Part shown: positions 37,756 to 46,194 of the stretch, piece by piece | How positions within the stretch are numbered: position 1 is the stretch's first letter | Layout: every line of letters starts with the position of its first letter | Source: an uncultured Rivibacter sp. | GTDB lineage: Bacteria; Pseudomonadota; Gammaproteobacteria; Burkholderiales; Burkholderiaceae | Reading direction: 5' to 3' | DNA: 64,000 nucleotides | Assembly (NCBI GenBank): GCA_946480925.1 | Contig: CAMLLU010000001.1 | Coordinates: 1 to 64,000 of the forward strand | Program-made: the position numbers and the translations under genes | Notes under the pieces: generated by a model | What the model was told of the DNA's origin: nothing | Seen by the model: the letters and a program-made list of their open reading frames with translations, nothing else | The model's database searches: none

Positions 37756-39338
37756 AGCAGGCTCAGGCGCGGGCGAGCGGATGCGTGGCCTCTTCGGCGT
37801 TGCTGCACTGGATGCCGCGCTCGCTGCGCGGTCGCCTGCTGGTGGCGCTGCTGGTGGTGCTGCTGTCGTTCTGGGCTGTGTGGTTCGGCTGCCAGAGCAT
37901 GATGCTCAACCGCCAGCAGACCGGCTGGTGGGACAGCTCGCTGCGTGTGATCGCACACCAGATCATGCTCTCGCTGCCCGACAACGTGGACCAGGTCACC
38001 AATGCGTCCCGGCCGTTCCGCCTGCCTCCGGGCGAGCGCAGCGCTGCGAATACGCCGCCGCGCCGGCTGAGCCTCGCCGAGCGCACGTACCGTGGCGAGA
38101 AGGCGACCTTCCAGGTCTGGACGCGCTCCGGGCAGAGCGCCTTCCGCTCCCCCGGAGCGCCCACCGTGCCGTTGCGGGCCGACTTCCAGGACGGCTTCGC
38201 CGATGTCGAGATCGATGGGCATTCCTGGCGCGTCTACAGCGTCGGCGACTCGAGCGGCCGCGTGGTCGTGCAGGTCGGCCGCACGCACGAGCAGCTGCAT
38301 GCTGAGCTGGCGCGCTGGATCAAGGTGAGCCTGGTCGCTGCGCTGCTGGTGGGTGGGCTGCTGGCCGCGGTGCTGTGGTTCGTGATCTGCTGGTCGTTGC
38401 GACCGGTGACCAAGGTGCAGGACGCGATCCAGCAGCGCCATGCGCTCGACCTCAAGCCGCTGCCCAGCGTCGACCTGCCCGAAGAAGTGGCGCCGCTGGT
38501 GGAATCGTTCAACCGGCTGCTACAGCGGCTCGACACCTCGGTGCAGGGCGAGCGCCGTTTCATCGCCGATGCCGCGCATGAATTGCGCACGCCGCTGGCC
38601 GCGCTGCTGGCCCACACGCAGCTCGCGCTCGACGCGAAAGACCCGCAGGAAGGCCGCGACGCGCTGATCCGCCTGAACGCGGTGGTGCAACGCAGTGCCC
38701 GTCTGGCCGAGCAGCTGCTCGACCTGGCGCGGCTCGACCAGGGCCGCACGCTCGACAGCGAACGGCGCATCGGGCTGTATGAGGTGATCGAAGTGGTGGT
38801 GCGCGACTTCGAGCTGGCTGCCCAGCAGAAGCAGCAGCGCATCGCGCTCGAACTCGAGGTGTGCGAAATCGTCGGCAACGTCGATTCGCTCGGCATCCTG
38901 GTGCGCAACCTGGTGGACAACGCGCTGCGCTACAGCGGCGTGGGCGGCCGCGTCGAAGTGTCGTGCTGCTCGAAGGACGGCGAGGTGATGCTCAGGGTGG
39001 CCGACGACGGCCCGGGCGTGCCCGAAAGCGAATACGAGCGCATCTTCGACCGCTTCTACCGCGTGCCCGGCAGCGGCGGGCGCGGCAGCGGCGTGGGGTT
39101 GTCGCTGGTGTCGCGCATCGCTCAGCTGCACGGCGCGCGCATCGACGTGGGCAGCGGTCTGGGTGGGCGCGGCTTCGGCGTGGTGCTGCGTTTTGCGGCG
39201 CCGCCAGCGACGGAGCCTGCTCCCGCCAGCGCGCGCCCCGCGGGCAGCGAACCGGCGGTGCCACCGGCCGAAACTGCCGCGGCGGCCGTCGCGGCAAGAG
39301 CGGCCTTGCCCGCGCGACCGCTCGACGGCCCGGCCTGA
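37752..39338 (+). CDS. Sensor histidine kinase (QseC-like)
   Basis: The 528-aa kinase has membrane segments near residues 28-48 (LLVALLVVLLSFWAVWFG) and 198-218, and a periplasmic QseC-type sensor between them. The H-box is ADAAHELRTPLAALLAH, followed by LVDNALRYSG, VADDGPGVPESE and SGVGLSLVSRIAQLHG. The C-terminal 40 residues are Ala/Pro-rich and outside the kinase fold. It is translationally coupled to the regulator before it. Confidence 0.95.
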   Translation: MKQAQARASGCVASSALLHWMPRSLRGRLLVALLVVLLSFWAVWFGCQSMMLNRQQTGWWDSSLRVIAHQIMLSLPDNVDQVTNASRPFRLPPGERSAANTPPRRLSLAERTYRGEKATFQVWTRSGQSAFRSPGAPTVPLRADFQDGFADVEIDGHSWRVYSVGDSSGRVVVQVGRTHEQLHAELARWIKVSLVAALLVGGLLAAVLWFVICWSLRPVTKVQDAIQQRHALDLKPLPSVDLPEEVAPLVESFNRLLQRLDTSVQGERRFIADAAHELRTPLAALLAHTQLALDAKDPQEGRDALIRLNAVVQRSARLAEQLLDLARLDQGRTLDSERRIGLYEVIEVVVRDFELAAQQKQQRIALELEVCEIVGNVDSLGILVRNLVDNALRYSGVGGRVEVSCCSKDGEVMLRVADDGPGVPESEYERIFDRFYRVPGSGGRGSGVGLSLVSRIAQLHGARIDVGSGLGGRGFGVVLRFAAPPATEPAPASARPAGSEPAVPPAETAAAAVAARAALPARPLDGPA

Positions 39339-39363
39339 AGGGCGCTGGCGGCGCGCCGGCACA

Positions 39364-40317
39364 ATGGCGCGCGTGTCGTTGCCGTTGCGTCCTTTCCTCA
39401 GCCTTTGCTCGATCACCTTGCTGGCCGGCTGCGCCGTGCGCGCCGACCAGGTGGCCCCGGCTCCGACGCCGGTGCAACCGCTGCTGGCGCTGTCATGCAG
39501 CCCGCTGCGCGGCGCGCTCGACGGCGTGGAGCAGCAGGCAGACGACCTGGCTTTCGCGGTGGACGCGCAGCGCGGCAACAACTTCATTGCATTGGGCCTG
39601 GGGCTTACGGCGTTCTGGCCGGCGCTGGCGGCCGTGCGCGGCAACGAGCAGCAGGCCCGTGAGCTGGCGCTTCTCAAGGGCGAGCAGCAGGCGCTGCTGC
39701 AGGCCATGGCGCACAAGCAATGCCCGCGCGACGAACCGCCCTCCACGCCCCGGCTGCCGGACGACGGCGTGTTCCGCGGCCTGCCGCAGGTGGGCGACCG
39801 CTACGTCTACGAAGAGTTCGAGCCGATCTCGGGCCTGCCCACCGGCCGCAACGAATGGCGCCTGCGCGCCGTGAAGCCTGGGCGGCTGGAATACGTGAAC
39901 AGCGGCGACCCGCCCGTGCGCTGGACCACCGACGCCGCAGGCAACTGGCGCTCTGGGCTGGCCCCCGGGCTGCGCCTGCTGCGCTTCTTGCGCGCCGATG
40001 CCGTGCCCGGCCAACAGCTCGAAGGCGAAATCGGCACGGCCGACGTGCAAGACGGCCTCGGCCGCATCGAAGGCCGAGTGACCGAGCTGCTGACGCACGA
40101 ACTCAACGGCCGCCAGTTCGAAGCCGCACGCATCGAAGTGAAAGGCCACGTGCCCTCCGACGTGAGCCAGACGCAAACCGGGGCCACCGGCAACGAAAGC
40201 CTCGAGGGCTGGCTCATCATCGAGCGCCGCACGGGCCAGGTGCTGCAGGCGGAAGTGAAAAGCGGCAACCCGGCGTTTGCCTGGCGGCGCAGGCTGGTGG
40301 GGTTCGAGCGAGGCTGA
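39364..40317 (+). CDS. Putative lipoprotein
   Basis: The 317-aa protein has a lipobox, CSITLLAGCAVRA, with Cys near residue 22, so it is probably lipid-anchored. The middle part has a hydrophobic stretch (FIALGLGLTAFWPALAAV). The C-terminal part, from RYVYEEFEPISG onward, is rich in beta-strands. I do not recognise a family. It begins 25 bp after the QseC-like kinase and may belong to that operon. Confidence 0.75.
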   Translation: MARVSLPLRPFLSLCSITLLAGCAVRADQVAPAPTPVQPLLALSCSPLRGALDGVEQQADDLAFAVDAQRGNNFIALGLGLTAFWPALAAVRGNEQQARELALLKGEQQALLQAMAHKQCPRDEPPSTPRLPDDGVFRGLPQVGDRYVYEEFEPISGLPTGRNEWRLRAVKPGRLEYVNSGDPPVRWTTDAAGNWRSGLAPGLRLLRFLRADAVPGQQLEGEIGTADVQDGLGRIEGRVTELLTHELNGRQFEAARIEVKGHVPSDVSQTQTGATGNESLEGWLIIERRTGQVLQAEVKSGNPAFAWRRRLVGFERG

Positions 40318-40678
40318 GCGCGCGCTGCATTGCACACGGCACGCCGCAGGCATTGCGGCCGAAGCCTCCTCGATGCGAACCACGGTGAGGTGAAGGTCAC
40401 CCACGGGCCGCCGTGCCGGGCCGTTCCCAAGCAAGGCCCGCCTCCCCTCGGGGGAGTGGCGGCGTACCCGCCGGCCGAGGGGCGGACATTCCTCCGGGCC
40501 GCCGCGCCGGGCCGCTCCCAAGCAAGGCCCGCGCCCCTCTTGGAGGGGTGGCCGGCGTATTCGCCGGCCGGGGTGCCCCCTGTACACAGATCTTTACGCC
40601 CACCCCACACCGGCGATACCCCCGTCGCCGACAGTGAACGCCACGGACAAACCGAGTCCCACACCCCAAGGAGTTCAC
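40318..40678. other. Intergenic region with GC-rich tandem repeat
   Basis: These 361 bp hold the two-unit repeat at 40405-40580 and the upstream region of the Spy-like gene. I see no gene in it. Confidence 0.6.
40405..40580. repeat. Two-unit tandem repeat of about 90 bp
   Basis: The units start at 40405 and 40496. Each opens GGGCCGCCGTGCCGGGCCG (or a close variant), runs through TTCCCAAGCAAGGCCCG and ends in palindromic GC-rich text around CCGCCGGCCGAGG. The core resembles dispersed repeats common in Burkholderiales intergenic DNA. A degenerate copy lies at 32135-32183. Confidence 0.8.
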
Positions 40679-41227
40679 ATGACCTCTTCCACACTCAAAC
40701 CCAAGTTCGGCATGCGCCGCTACGTCGCGGCCGTGGTCATCGGCCTGGCAGGCTCCGTCGGCCTGGCCGCATGGGCTGGCGGCGGCGGCCACCGAGGCCC
40801 CGGGCCCGATGGCTTCGGCGGCCCGGGCCTGTTCGCCGGTTCGCCCGAGCGCATGAGCCACATGGTCGACCGCATGCTGCGCGACGTGGATGCCACCGAG
40901 GCGCAACGCACGCAGATCAAGCAGATCGTCGCCGCCGCGGCGGCCGACCTGAAGGCTCAGCGTGAAGCCGGCAAGGGCCTGCGCGAGCGTGCCGCCCAGT
41001 TGTTCACCAGCCCGACGGTGGATGCCAACGCCGCCGAAGCCCTCCGCCAGCAGATGCTCGGCCAGCATGACCAGTCGTCCAAGCGCGTGATGCAGGCCAT
41101 GCTCGACATCAGCCGCGTGCTCACACCCGAGCAGCGCACCAAGCTGGCCGAACGCATGAAGCAGCGGCGCGACATGATGGATCGCCACATGCGCGAGCGC
41201 GGCGACCTCGACCGCCCAACCCGCTGA
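40679..41227 (+). CDS. Spy/CpxP-family periplasmic protein
   Basis: The 182-aa protein has a signal-type N-terminus (YVAAVVIGLAGSVGLAAWAG), a Gly/Pro-rich linker, then the helical Spy/CpxP region with the LTxxQ-type motif LTPEQRTKLAERMKQRRDMM. Relatives are periplasmic chaperones or repressors of Cpx-type kinases. AAGGAG precedes ATG 40679. It sits 137 bp upstream of a CpxRA-like system, as cpxP does in enterobacteria. Confidence 0.87.
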   Translation: MTSSTLKPKFGMRRYVAAVVIGLAGSVGLAAWAGGGGHRGPGPDGFGGPGLFAGSPERMSHMVDRMLRDVDATEAQRTQIKQIVAAAAADLKAQREAGKGLRERAAQLFTSPTVDANAAEALRQQMLGQHDQSSKRVMQAMLDISRVLTPEQRTKLAERMKQRRDMMDRHMRERGDLDRPTR

Positions 41228-41240
41228 CCAACCCAACCGA

Positions 41241-41273
41241 AAGGCCGCATGCCGCAACGCATGCGGCCCTTTT
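41241..41273 (+). terminator. Rho-independent terminator after Spy-like gene
   Basis: The stem GGCCGCAT (41243-41250) pairs with ATGCGGCC (41261-41268) and is followed by CTTTT. It separates the Spy-like gene from the regulator gene. Confidence 0.75.
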
Positions 41274-41364
41274 GCTTGCCCCAGCCTCGCTTATGCTTGA
41301 CTCCCGCTTCCCGCCCCGTGTCATTCCCGCACCGGGGCGCGTTTTTTCTGCCACCGTTGTGCCC

Positions 41365-42081
41365 ATGACTGCACGTGTCCTGCTGATCGACGATGACTTG
41401 CGCCTGACCGGCATGGTGGGCGACTACCTGCGCAGCGCGGGGTTCGACATCGAGGTGGCGCCGTCGCTGGCCGCAGGCCGCGAGCTGCTGGCGCGCGAGA
41501 GCTTCGATGCGCTGCTGCTCGACCTGATGCTGCCCGACGGCGACGGCCTCGACCTCACGCGCGAGCTGCGCGCCAGCCCGCGCACGCGGCACCTGCCGCT
41601 GCTCATGCTCACCGCGCGCGGCGAGCCGATGGACCGCATCGTCGGCCTCGAGCTCGGCGCCGACGACTACCTGCCCAAGCCCTTCGAGCCGCGCGAGCTG
41701 CTGGCACGGCTGAAGGCCCTGCTGCGGCGCGCCTCCCCAGCGCAGAACGACGACGACGTGCTGCGCTTCGGCCGGCTCGAGATCGACCTCGGCGAGCGCC
41801 AGGCGCGCCTGGCCGGTAAGCCTTGCGAGCTGACCAGCTACCAGTTCGACCTGCTGCTGGTGCTGGCGCAAAGCCCGGGGCGGGTGTTGAGCCGCGACCA
41901 GATCATGGACGCACTCAAGGGCCACCCGCTCGAAGCCTTCGACCGCTCGATCGACGTGCACGTCTCGCGCATCCGTGCCGCGATCGAAGACGACCCGAAG
42001 AACCCGCGGCGCATCCTCACCGTGCGCGGCGTGGGCTACGTGTTCGCCAAGAAGCAGGACAGCGAGGCCTCCGAGGCATGA
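41365..42081 (+). CDS. OmpR-family response regulator (CpxR-like)
   Basis: The 238-aa regulator starts TARVLLIDDDLRLTGM. The phospho-acceptor Asp is in ALLLDLMLPDGDG and Lys in YLPKPFEPREL. The winged helix has CELTSYQFDLLLVL and FDRSIDVHVSRIRAAIEDDP, ending VRGVGYVF. It overlaps by 4 bp a 46-codon ORF, which in turn overlaps the kinase gene, so all three are probably translated together. Confidence 0.95.
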   Translation: MTARVLLIDDDLRLTGMVGDYLRSAGFDIEVAPSLAAGRELLARESFDALLLDLMLPDGDGLDLTRELRASPRTRHLPLLMLTARGEPMDRIVGLELGADDYLPKPFEPRELLARLKALLRRASPAQNDDDVLRFGRLEIDLGERQARLAGKPCELTSYQFDLLLVLAQSPGRVLSRDQIMDALKGHPLEAFDRSIDVHVSRIRAAIEDDPKNPRRILTVRGVGYVFAKKQDSEASEA

Positions 42082-42218
42082 CGGCGGCGGCCATATGGCG
42101 TGCGCACCGGGCAGCCGCCGCAGCCGCCACGCTGCTGGTCGGCCTGATGGCCGGCTTCTTCCTTGCGTTTGCCGTCGACGTGGCGCCGGCCATGACGCGT
42201 CTTGAGGTCGCTGCATGA
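42078..42218 (+). CDS. 46-aa membrane protein between regulator and kinase
   Basis: The ORF begins MTAAAIWRAHRAAAAAAT and has one hydrophobic segment, LLVGLMAGFFLAFAVDV. Its ATG overlaps the regulator stop and its TGA overlaps the kinase ATG, both as ATGA. Two such overlaps in a row are unlikely by chance. It could be a small regulator of the kinase. I know no family for it. Confidence 0.6.
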   Translation: MTAAAIWRAHRAAAAAATLLVGLMAGFFLAFAVDVAPAMTRLEVAA

Positions 42219-43624
42219 AATCGCTGTACCTGCGCATCTACATCACCGTGGTGGCCGTGCTGCTGGCGTTCGCCCTGGTGGCCGGCTGGGTGGTCAAGCA
42301 GAACATCGAGCAGGAGCGCGAAACCTTCCAGAACGCCGTGTCCGAGCGCATGGCCGCGTGGGCGGCGCTCATCGAAAACAGCCTGCCGCCGGCCGAGGCG
42401 CCTGAAGACGAGCAACGTGCTGCGCTGCTGGAATGGTCGCAACGGCTGCGCCTGGCGCTGGCGCTCGACAACGAGAACGGCAAGCGCATCGCCACCTCGG
42501 AGCTGTTCCACCGCCGCGAGGCCGAGCTCGGCGGCATGCCGCGGCGCGCTCAGCGCATTGCGCTGTCCGACGGACGGGCCTTGTGGATCTGGCGCGGCGG
42601 CCCCCGCGCCGTGGTCGTGCAGCGCGGCGATGTCCGCGACGACCGGCCGCTTCCGCCGATGGATCGCCCGCCTGGCATGGGCGGCATGCCCGGTGAGCGG
42701 CCGGAGCCGCCGCGCGACATGGGTGGCCCCTATGCCTTCCCGCTGCCGCCTTTCCTGCTGGGCGGCGGTACGGGACTCGTGGTCACGCTGATCGTGTTGT
42801 TCATCGCGGTGGCTGCCGGTGCCTATCCGGTGGTGCGCCGCCTCACGCGCCGGCTCGAGGCGCTCAAGCGCGGCGTGCAGGCCTTCGGTGCCGGGCAGCT
42901 GAGTCACCGGCTCGCGGTGGACGGTCGCGACGAGGTGGCAGCCGTGGCCGCAAGCTTCAACGACGCGGCCGAGCGCGTGGAGCAACTGGTGCGCGCCAAC
43001 CGCTCGCTGCTGGCCAATGCCAGCCACGAACTGCGCTCACCGCTGGCGCGGCTGAAGATGGCCGTGGGCATGATGGAAGGCTCCTCGCCGGAGCGGCGCG
43101 ACAAGCTCAAGCAGGAGATCGACCGCGACATCCGCGAGCTCGACGTGCTGATCGACGAAGTGCTGCTGGCCAGCCGGCTCGATGCGCGCGCCAGCATCGA
43201 ACGCGAGCCGGTCGACCTGCTGGGCCTGGCGGCTGAAGAGGCGGCTCGCGTGGATGCGGTGCTCGACGGCGAAGCCGTGTCGGTGCGCGGCGAGGAACGT
43301 CTGCTGCGGCGGGCCCTGCGCAACCTGCTCGAAAACGCACGCCGCTACGGCGGCAGCGAAGCGCCGGAAATCACCGTGCGGCGTGCCGGGGCAGGGCAGG
43401 TGGAGATTCGCGTGTGCGACCACGGCCCGGGTGTGCCGCCTGCACAACGCGAACGCATCTTCGAACCCTTCTACCGCCTGCCTGGCCATGCCGAACACGC
43501 AGGTGGCGTGGGGCTGGGCCTGAGCCTGGTGCGGCAGATCGCCGACCGGCACGGCGGCCGCGTGCGCTGCGAAGACCGCATTCCCGGGCCGGGAAGCTGC
43601 TTCGTCTTCACTTTGCCGGGGTAG
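42215..43624 (+). CDS. Sensor histidine kinase (CpxA/RstB-like)
   Basis: The 469-aa kinase has membrane segments near residues 7-27 (IYITVVAVLLAFALVAGWVV) and 187-207. The periplasmic loop ends in a Met/Pro/Gly-rich stretch (PPGMGGMPGERPEPPRDMGG), unusual for the family and suggestive of metal sensing. HAMP, H-box (NASHELRSPLARL), N-box (NLLENARRYGG) and G-boxes (CDHGPGVPP, GVGLGLSLV) are all present. It is part of the Spy, regulator, 46-aa protein, kinase set. Confidence 0.95.
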   Translation: MKSLYLRIYITVVAVLLAFALVAGWVVKQNIEQERETFQNAVSERMAAWAALIENSLPPAEAPEDEQRAALLEWSQRLRLALALDNENGKRIATSELFHRREAELGGMPRRAQRIALSDGRALWIWRGGPRAVVVQRGDVRDDRPLPPMDRPPGMGGMPGERPEPPRDMGGPYAFPLPPFLLGGGTGLVVTLIVLFIAVAAGAYPVVRRLTRRLEALKRGVQAFGAGQLSHRLAVDGRDEVAAVAASFNDAAERVEQLVRANRSLLANASHELRSPLARLKMAVGMMEGSSPERRDKLKQEIDRDIRELDVLIDEVLLASRLDARASIEREPVDLLGLAAEEAARVDAVLDGEAVSVRGEERLLRRALRNLLENARRYGGSEAPEITVRRAGAGQVEIRVCDHGPGVPPAQRERIFEPFYRLPGHAEHAGGVGLGLSLVRQIADRHGGRVRCEDRIPGPGSCFVFTLPG

Positions 43625-43631
43625 GCGGCAT

Positions 43632-43823
43632 TCAAGCGGCGGCCAGCACGCCTTGCTGGAGCCAGGCCACTGCTGCGGCCTCCGGTTCCATCTCGCGCCA
43701 GTGCTCGTCGGCCCACAGGGCGCTGGCCATGTGGTCGGTGTCGATGCGGGGCAACCGGGGCCACTGCTCCTGCAACCTCGACGAACAGCGGGCGATCCAT
43801 TTGTGGGCGGTGAGGGTGTGCAT
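43632..43823 (-). CDS. 63-aa protein under a LexA box
   Basis: The small protein starts MHTLTAHKWIARCSSRLQ and is rich in Trp (RQ..WPR, LWADEHWREMEP, AVAWLQQG). It has no signal peptide or known domain. AAAGGAA precedes the ATG. A LexA-type site lies 26 bp upstream, so it is probably induced by DNA damage. It ends 7 bp from the convergent kinase gene. I recognise no function. Confidence 0.65.
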   Translation of the reverse strand: MHTLTAHKWIARCSSRLQEQWPRLPRIDTDHMASALWADEHWREMEPEAAAVAWLQQGVLAAA

Positions 43824-43849
43824 GGTGCGTTCCTTTCAACAGGGCTTGA

Positions 43850-43869
43850 TACTGTACGAACATACAGTA
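43850..43869 (-). promoter_or_regulatory. LexA (SOS) box
   Basis: CTGT at 43852-43855, 8 bases, then ACAG at 43864-43867, extended to TACTGT...ACAGTA. This fully matches the gamma/beta-proteobacterial LexA consensus CTGT-N8-ACAG. It lies where it would cover the promoter of the 63-codon gene. Confidence 0.85.
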
Positions 43870-43959
43870 TGATGCGCTGCCAGTCCACACGACCCTTGAA
43901 GCCAGCGGTGTTTTTGCCGCTGGCATTTTTTTGCCCTCAGTTTTGCCCGCAGCGGGTGC

Positions 43960-44808
43960 TCAGATCATTGCGCCGAGGATCACGCTCGAAGCCTTGAACA
44001 GCGCCGTCGCCTGCATGCCGGTCGTGAGCCCCATGTCCTGCAGGCTGGCTTGAGTGACGACGGCGGCGATGTTGTTGCCACCACCGATGTCGATCACCAC
44101 CTCGGCGTTCACCACTCCTGGGTGCACCGACACCACGGTGCCCGCGAGCTGGTTGCGGGCGGAAAGGCGTGCGCCTTCGAGCTCGGTGGCCACGATGACC
44201 GACGAGGCCTTGATGAGCGCAAACGCGCTGGCGCCCAGCTTCAGGCTCAGCTGCTCCGTACTGTCCCGCGTGACGACGGCCACGATGTGCGCGCCGCCGG
44301 GCAGGGCCAGCTCCACCTCGTCGTTCACGCTGCCGGCCCGGTAGCCGCTCACGGTGCCGACGAACTGGTTGCGTGCGCTGGTCTTCATGTTGAGCATCCG
44401 CATGAGGTTGAAGTCCTGCGACAGGTCGACGGCCTCGCTGCCGAGCAGCCGCACGAAGCGCTGGTGCGCCGCTTCGATCTGCGCAAAGCGCTCGGCCAGC
44501 TGCCGGCCGCGTTCCGTGAGCCGCGAGCCGCCGCCGCGCCCGCCGGCACAGCGCTCCACCAGCGGCTGGCCGGCGAGGTTGTTCATCGCGTCCACCGCGT
44601 CCCAGGCGGCCTTGTAGCTCAGGCCAACGGCCTGGGCGGCCCGCGTGATCGAGCCGTGCTCGGCAATGGCACGCAACAACGCGATCCGGCTGCTGCCTCC
44701 CAGCATTTCGCTGCCCACGCTCAGCCACACCGCACCTTGCAGCTCCATCGGTTCGCGCTTGCGTTTGCGTTGGGTCACGCCGGTGTTTCTCGAGTCAAAC
44801 CGATGCAT
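43960..44808 (-). CDS. modE: Molybdate-responsive regulator ModE
   Basis: The 282-aa protein has an N-terminal LysR-like winged helix (SSRIALLRAIAEHGSITRAAQ, then LSYKAAWDAVDAMNNLAG). Two MOP-type molybdate-binding domains follow (SARNQFVGTVSGYRAGSVNDE and SARNQLAGTVVSVHPGVVNAE). It represses modABC when molybdate is plentiful. The start ATG 44808 overlaps modC by 14 bp; ATG 44748 is an alternative. Unusually it is the last gene of the mod operon here, not divergent from it. Confidence 0.93.
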   Translation of the reverse strand: MHRFDSRNTGVTQRKRKREPMELQGAVWLSVGSEMLGGSSRIALLRAIAEHGSITRAAQAVGLSYKAAWDAVDAMNNLAGQPLVERCAGGRGGGSRLTERGRQLAERFAQIEAAHQRFVRLLGSEAVDLSQDFNLMRMLNMKTSARNQFVGTVSGYRAGSVNDEVELALPGGAHIVAVVTRDSTEQLSLKLGASAFALIKASSVIVATELEGARLSARNQLAGTVVSVHPGVVNAEVVIDIGGGNNIAAVVTQASLQDMGLTTGMQATALFKASSVILGAMI

Positions 44809-45499
44809 GCACCGGCAGCTCGTGCCGGCCGCCCTGGCCCACCACCTGGCCGTCGCGCATCTCGAGCACTTCGTCGCCCAGGCGCTGCACGTCGGCTTCG
44901 TCGTGCGAAATCAGCAGCAGCGGGATCTGCAACTGGGCCTGCAGATCGGCCAGCTCGTCGCGAAGGCGCATGCGCAGCGCGGGGTCGAGCGCGGCGAACG
45001 GCTCGTCGAGCAGCAGCGCGCGCGGTTCGGCCACCAGCGCGCGGGCCAGCGCAGTGCGCTGGCGCTGCCCGCCCGACAACTGCTCGGGATACTGCTGCGC
45101 CACCGGCTCCAGCTCGAAGGTGCGCAGCCAGCGCTGCACCGCCTCGTGCCGCTCGTGCCTGCGGGCATTGAGCCAACCGCGGTGCAGGCCGAATGCGATG
45201 TTCTGCAGCACCGTGAGATGCGGGAAGAGGGCGTAGTCCTGGAACACGTAGGCCAGCCGACGGTGCCGCGCAGGGATGTCGATGCCGCGGGCGCGATCGA
45301 CCAGCACCTCGCCGTTCAGCCGCACGTGGCCGGCATCGGGCTCGGTGAGGCCGGCGATGATCTTGAGCGTCTGGCTCTTGCCTGCGCCCGAAGCGCCGAA
45401 CAGCACGAGGCGCCGGGCCGCGCTCACGAACTTCGCATGCAGATCGAAACGGCGCTTGCCGTGCTCGAAGCGGCGCTGCACGTCCACATGCCAGACCAT
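44795..45499 (-). CDS. modC: Molybdate ABC transporter ATPase, short form
   Basis: The 234-aa ATPase has Walker A LFGASGAGKSQTL, Q-loop region YVFQDYALFPHLTV, signature LSGGQRQRTALARAL, Walker B ALLLDEPFAALD and the switch HDEADV. Typical ModC is about 350 aa with a C-terminal MOP domain. Here the protein ends right after the ATPase domain. ATG 45499 follows GGGAGG. It is 4 bp from modB. Confidence 0.93.
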   Translation of the reverse strand: MVWHVDVQRRFEHGKRRFDLHAKFVSAARRLVLFGASGAGKSQTLKIIAGLTEPDAGHVRLNGEVLVDRARGIDIPARHRRLAYVFQDYALFPHLTVLQNIAFGLHRGWLNARRHERHEAVQRWLRTFELEPVAQQYPEQLSGGQRQRTALARALVAEPRALLLDEPFAALDPALRMRLRDELADLQAQLQIPLLLISHDEADVQRLGDEVLEMRDGQVVGQGGRHELPVHASV

Positions 45500-45503
45500 C
45501 GCG

Positions 45504-46193
45504 CTACCTCCCTGACCGCCCGTTGTCGGACGCCACGCGCCCCGGTGCCAACCACCCGGCAGCCAACAGCACGGCCACGCAGGTGACCGACGTGACCAGC
45601 ACCAGGAAGTTGGCCACGTCGTCCTGCCCGGCCTGCACTGCCTCGTAGACCGCCACCGCCAGCGTCTGCGTCTTGCCCGGGATGCTGCCCGCCACCATGA
45701 GCGTTGCGCCGAACTCGCCGGTGGCGCGGGCAAAGGCCAGCAGCGAGCCGGCCAGCACGCCGCGCCAGGCCAGCGGCAAGGTCACGCGGAAGAACACCGC
45801 CATCTCACCCAGGCCCAGCACGCGCGCCGCCTGCTCGAGCTGCGGGTCGACCGCCTCGAAGGCCGTGCGTGCCGACTTGAAGATCAGCGGAAAGGCCACG
45901 ATGGTGGCGGCGATCACCGCGCCCTGCCACGTGAAGATGAGGTTGATGCCGAAGGTCGAATGCAGCCAGCCGCCGATGGGTCCGTGCTTGCCGATCAGCA
46001 CGAGCAGGTAGTACCCCAGCACCGTGGGGGGCAGCACCATCGGCAGCGTGAGCAGCGCGTCGATGACGTCGCGGCCGCGCAGGCGCGCACGCGCGAGCCA
46101 CCAGCCCACCGCCACGCCGAGCACGAGGTTGATCAAGGTGGCCCAGCCCGCCACCTTGAGGGTGAGTGCGAGCGCGACCCAGGCGCCTTCCAT
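45504..46193 (-). CDS. modB: Molybdate ABC transporter permease
   Basis: The 229-aa inner-membrane protein starts MEGAWVALALTLKVAG and has five to six membrane helices. The family block LPPTVLGYYLLVLIG and the EAA loop LEQAARVLGLGEMAVFFRVTLP contact ModC. The length is normal. It begins 1 bp after the modA stop. Confidence 0.95.
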   Translation of the reverse strand: MEGAWVALALTLKVAGWATLINLVLGVAVGWWLARARLRGRDVIDALLTLPMVLPPTVLGYYLLVLIGKHGPIGGWLHSTFGINLIFTWQGAVIAATIVAFPLIFKSARTAFEAVDPQLEQAARVLGLGEMAVFFRVTLPLAWRGVLAGSLLAFARATGEFGATLMVAGSIPGKTQTLAVAVYEAVQAGQDDVANFLVLVTSVTCVAVLLAAGWLAPGRVASDNGRSGR

Positions 46194-46194
46194 C

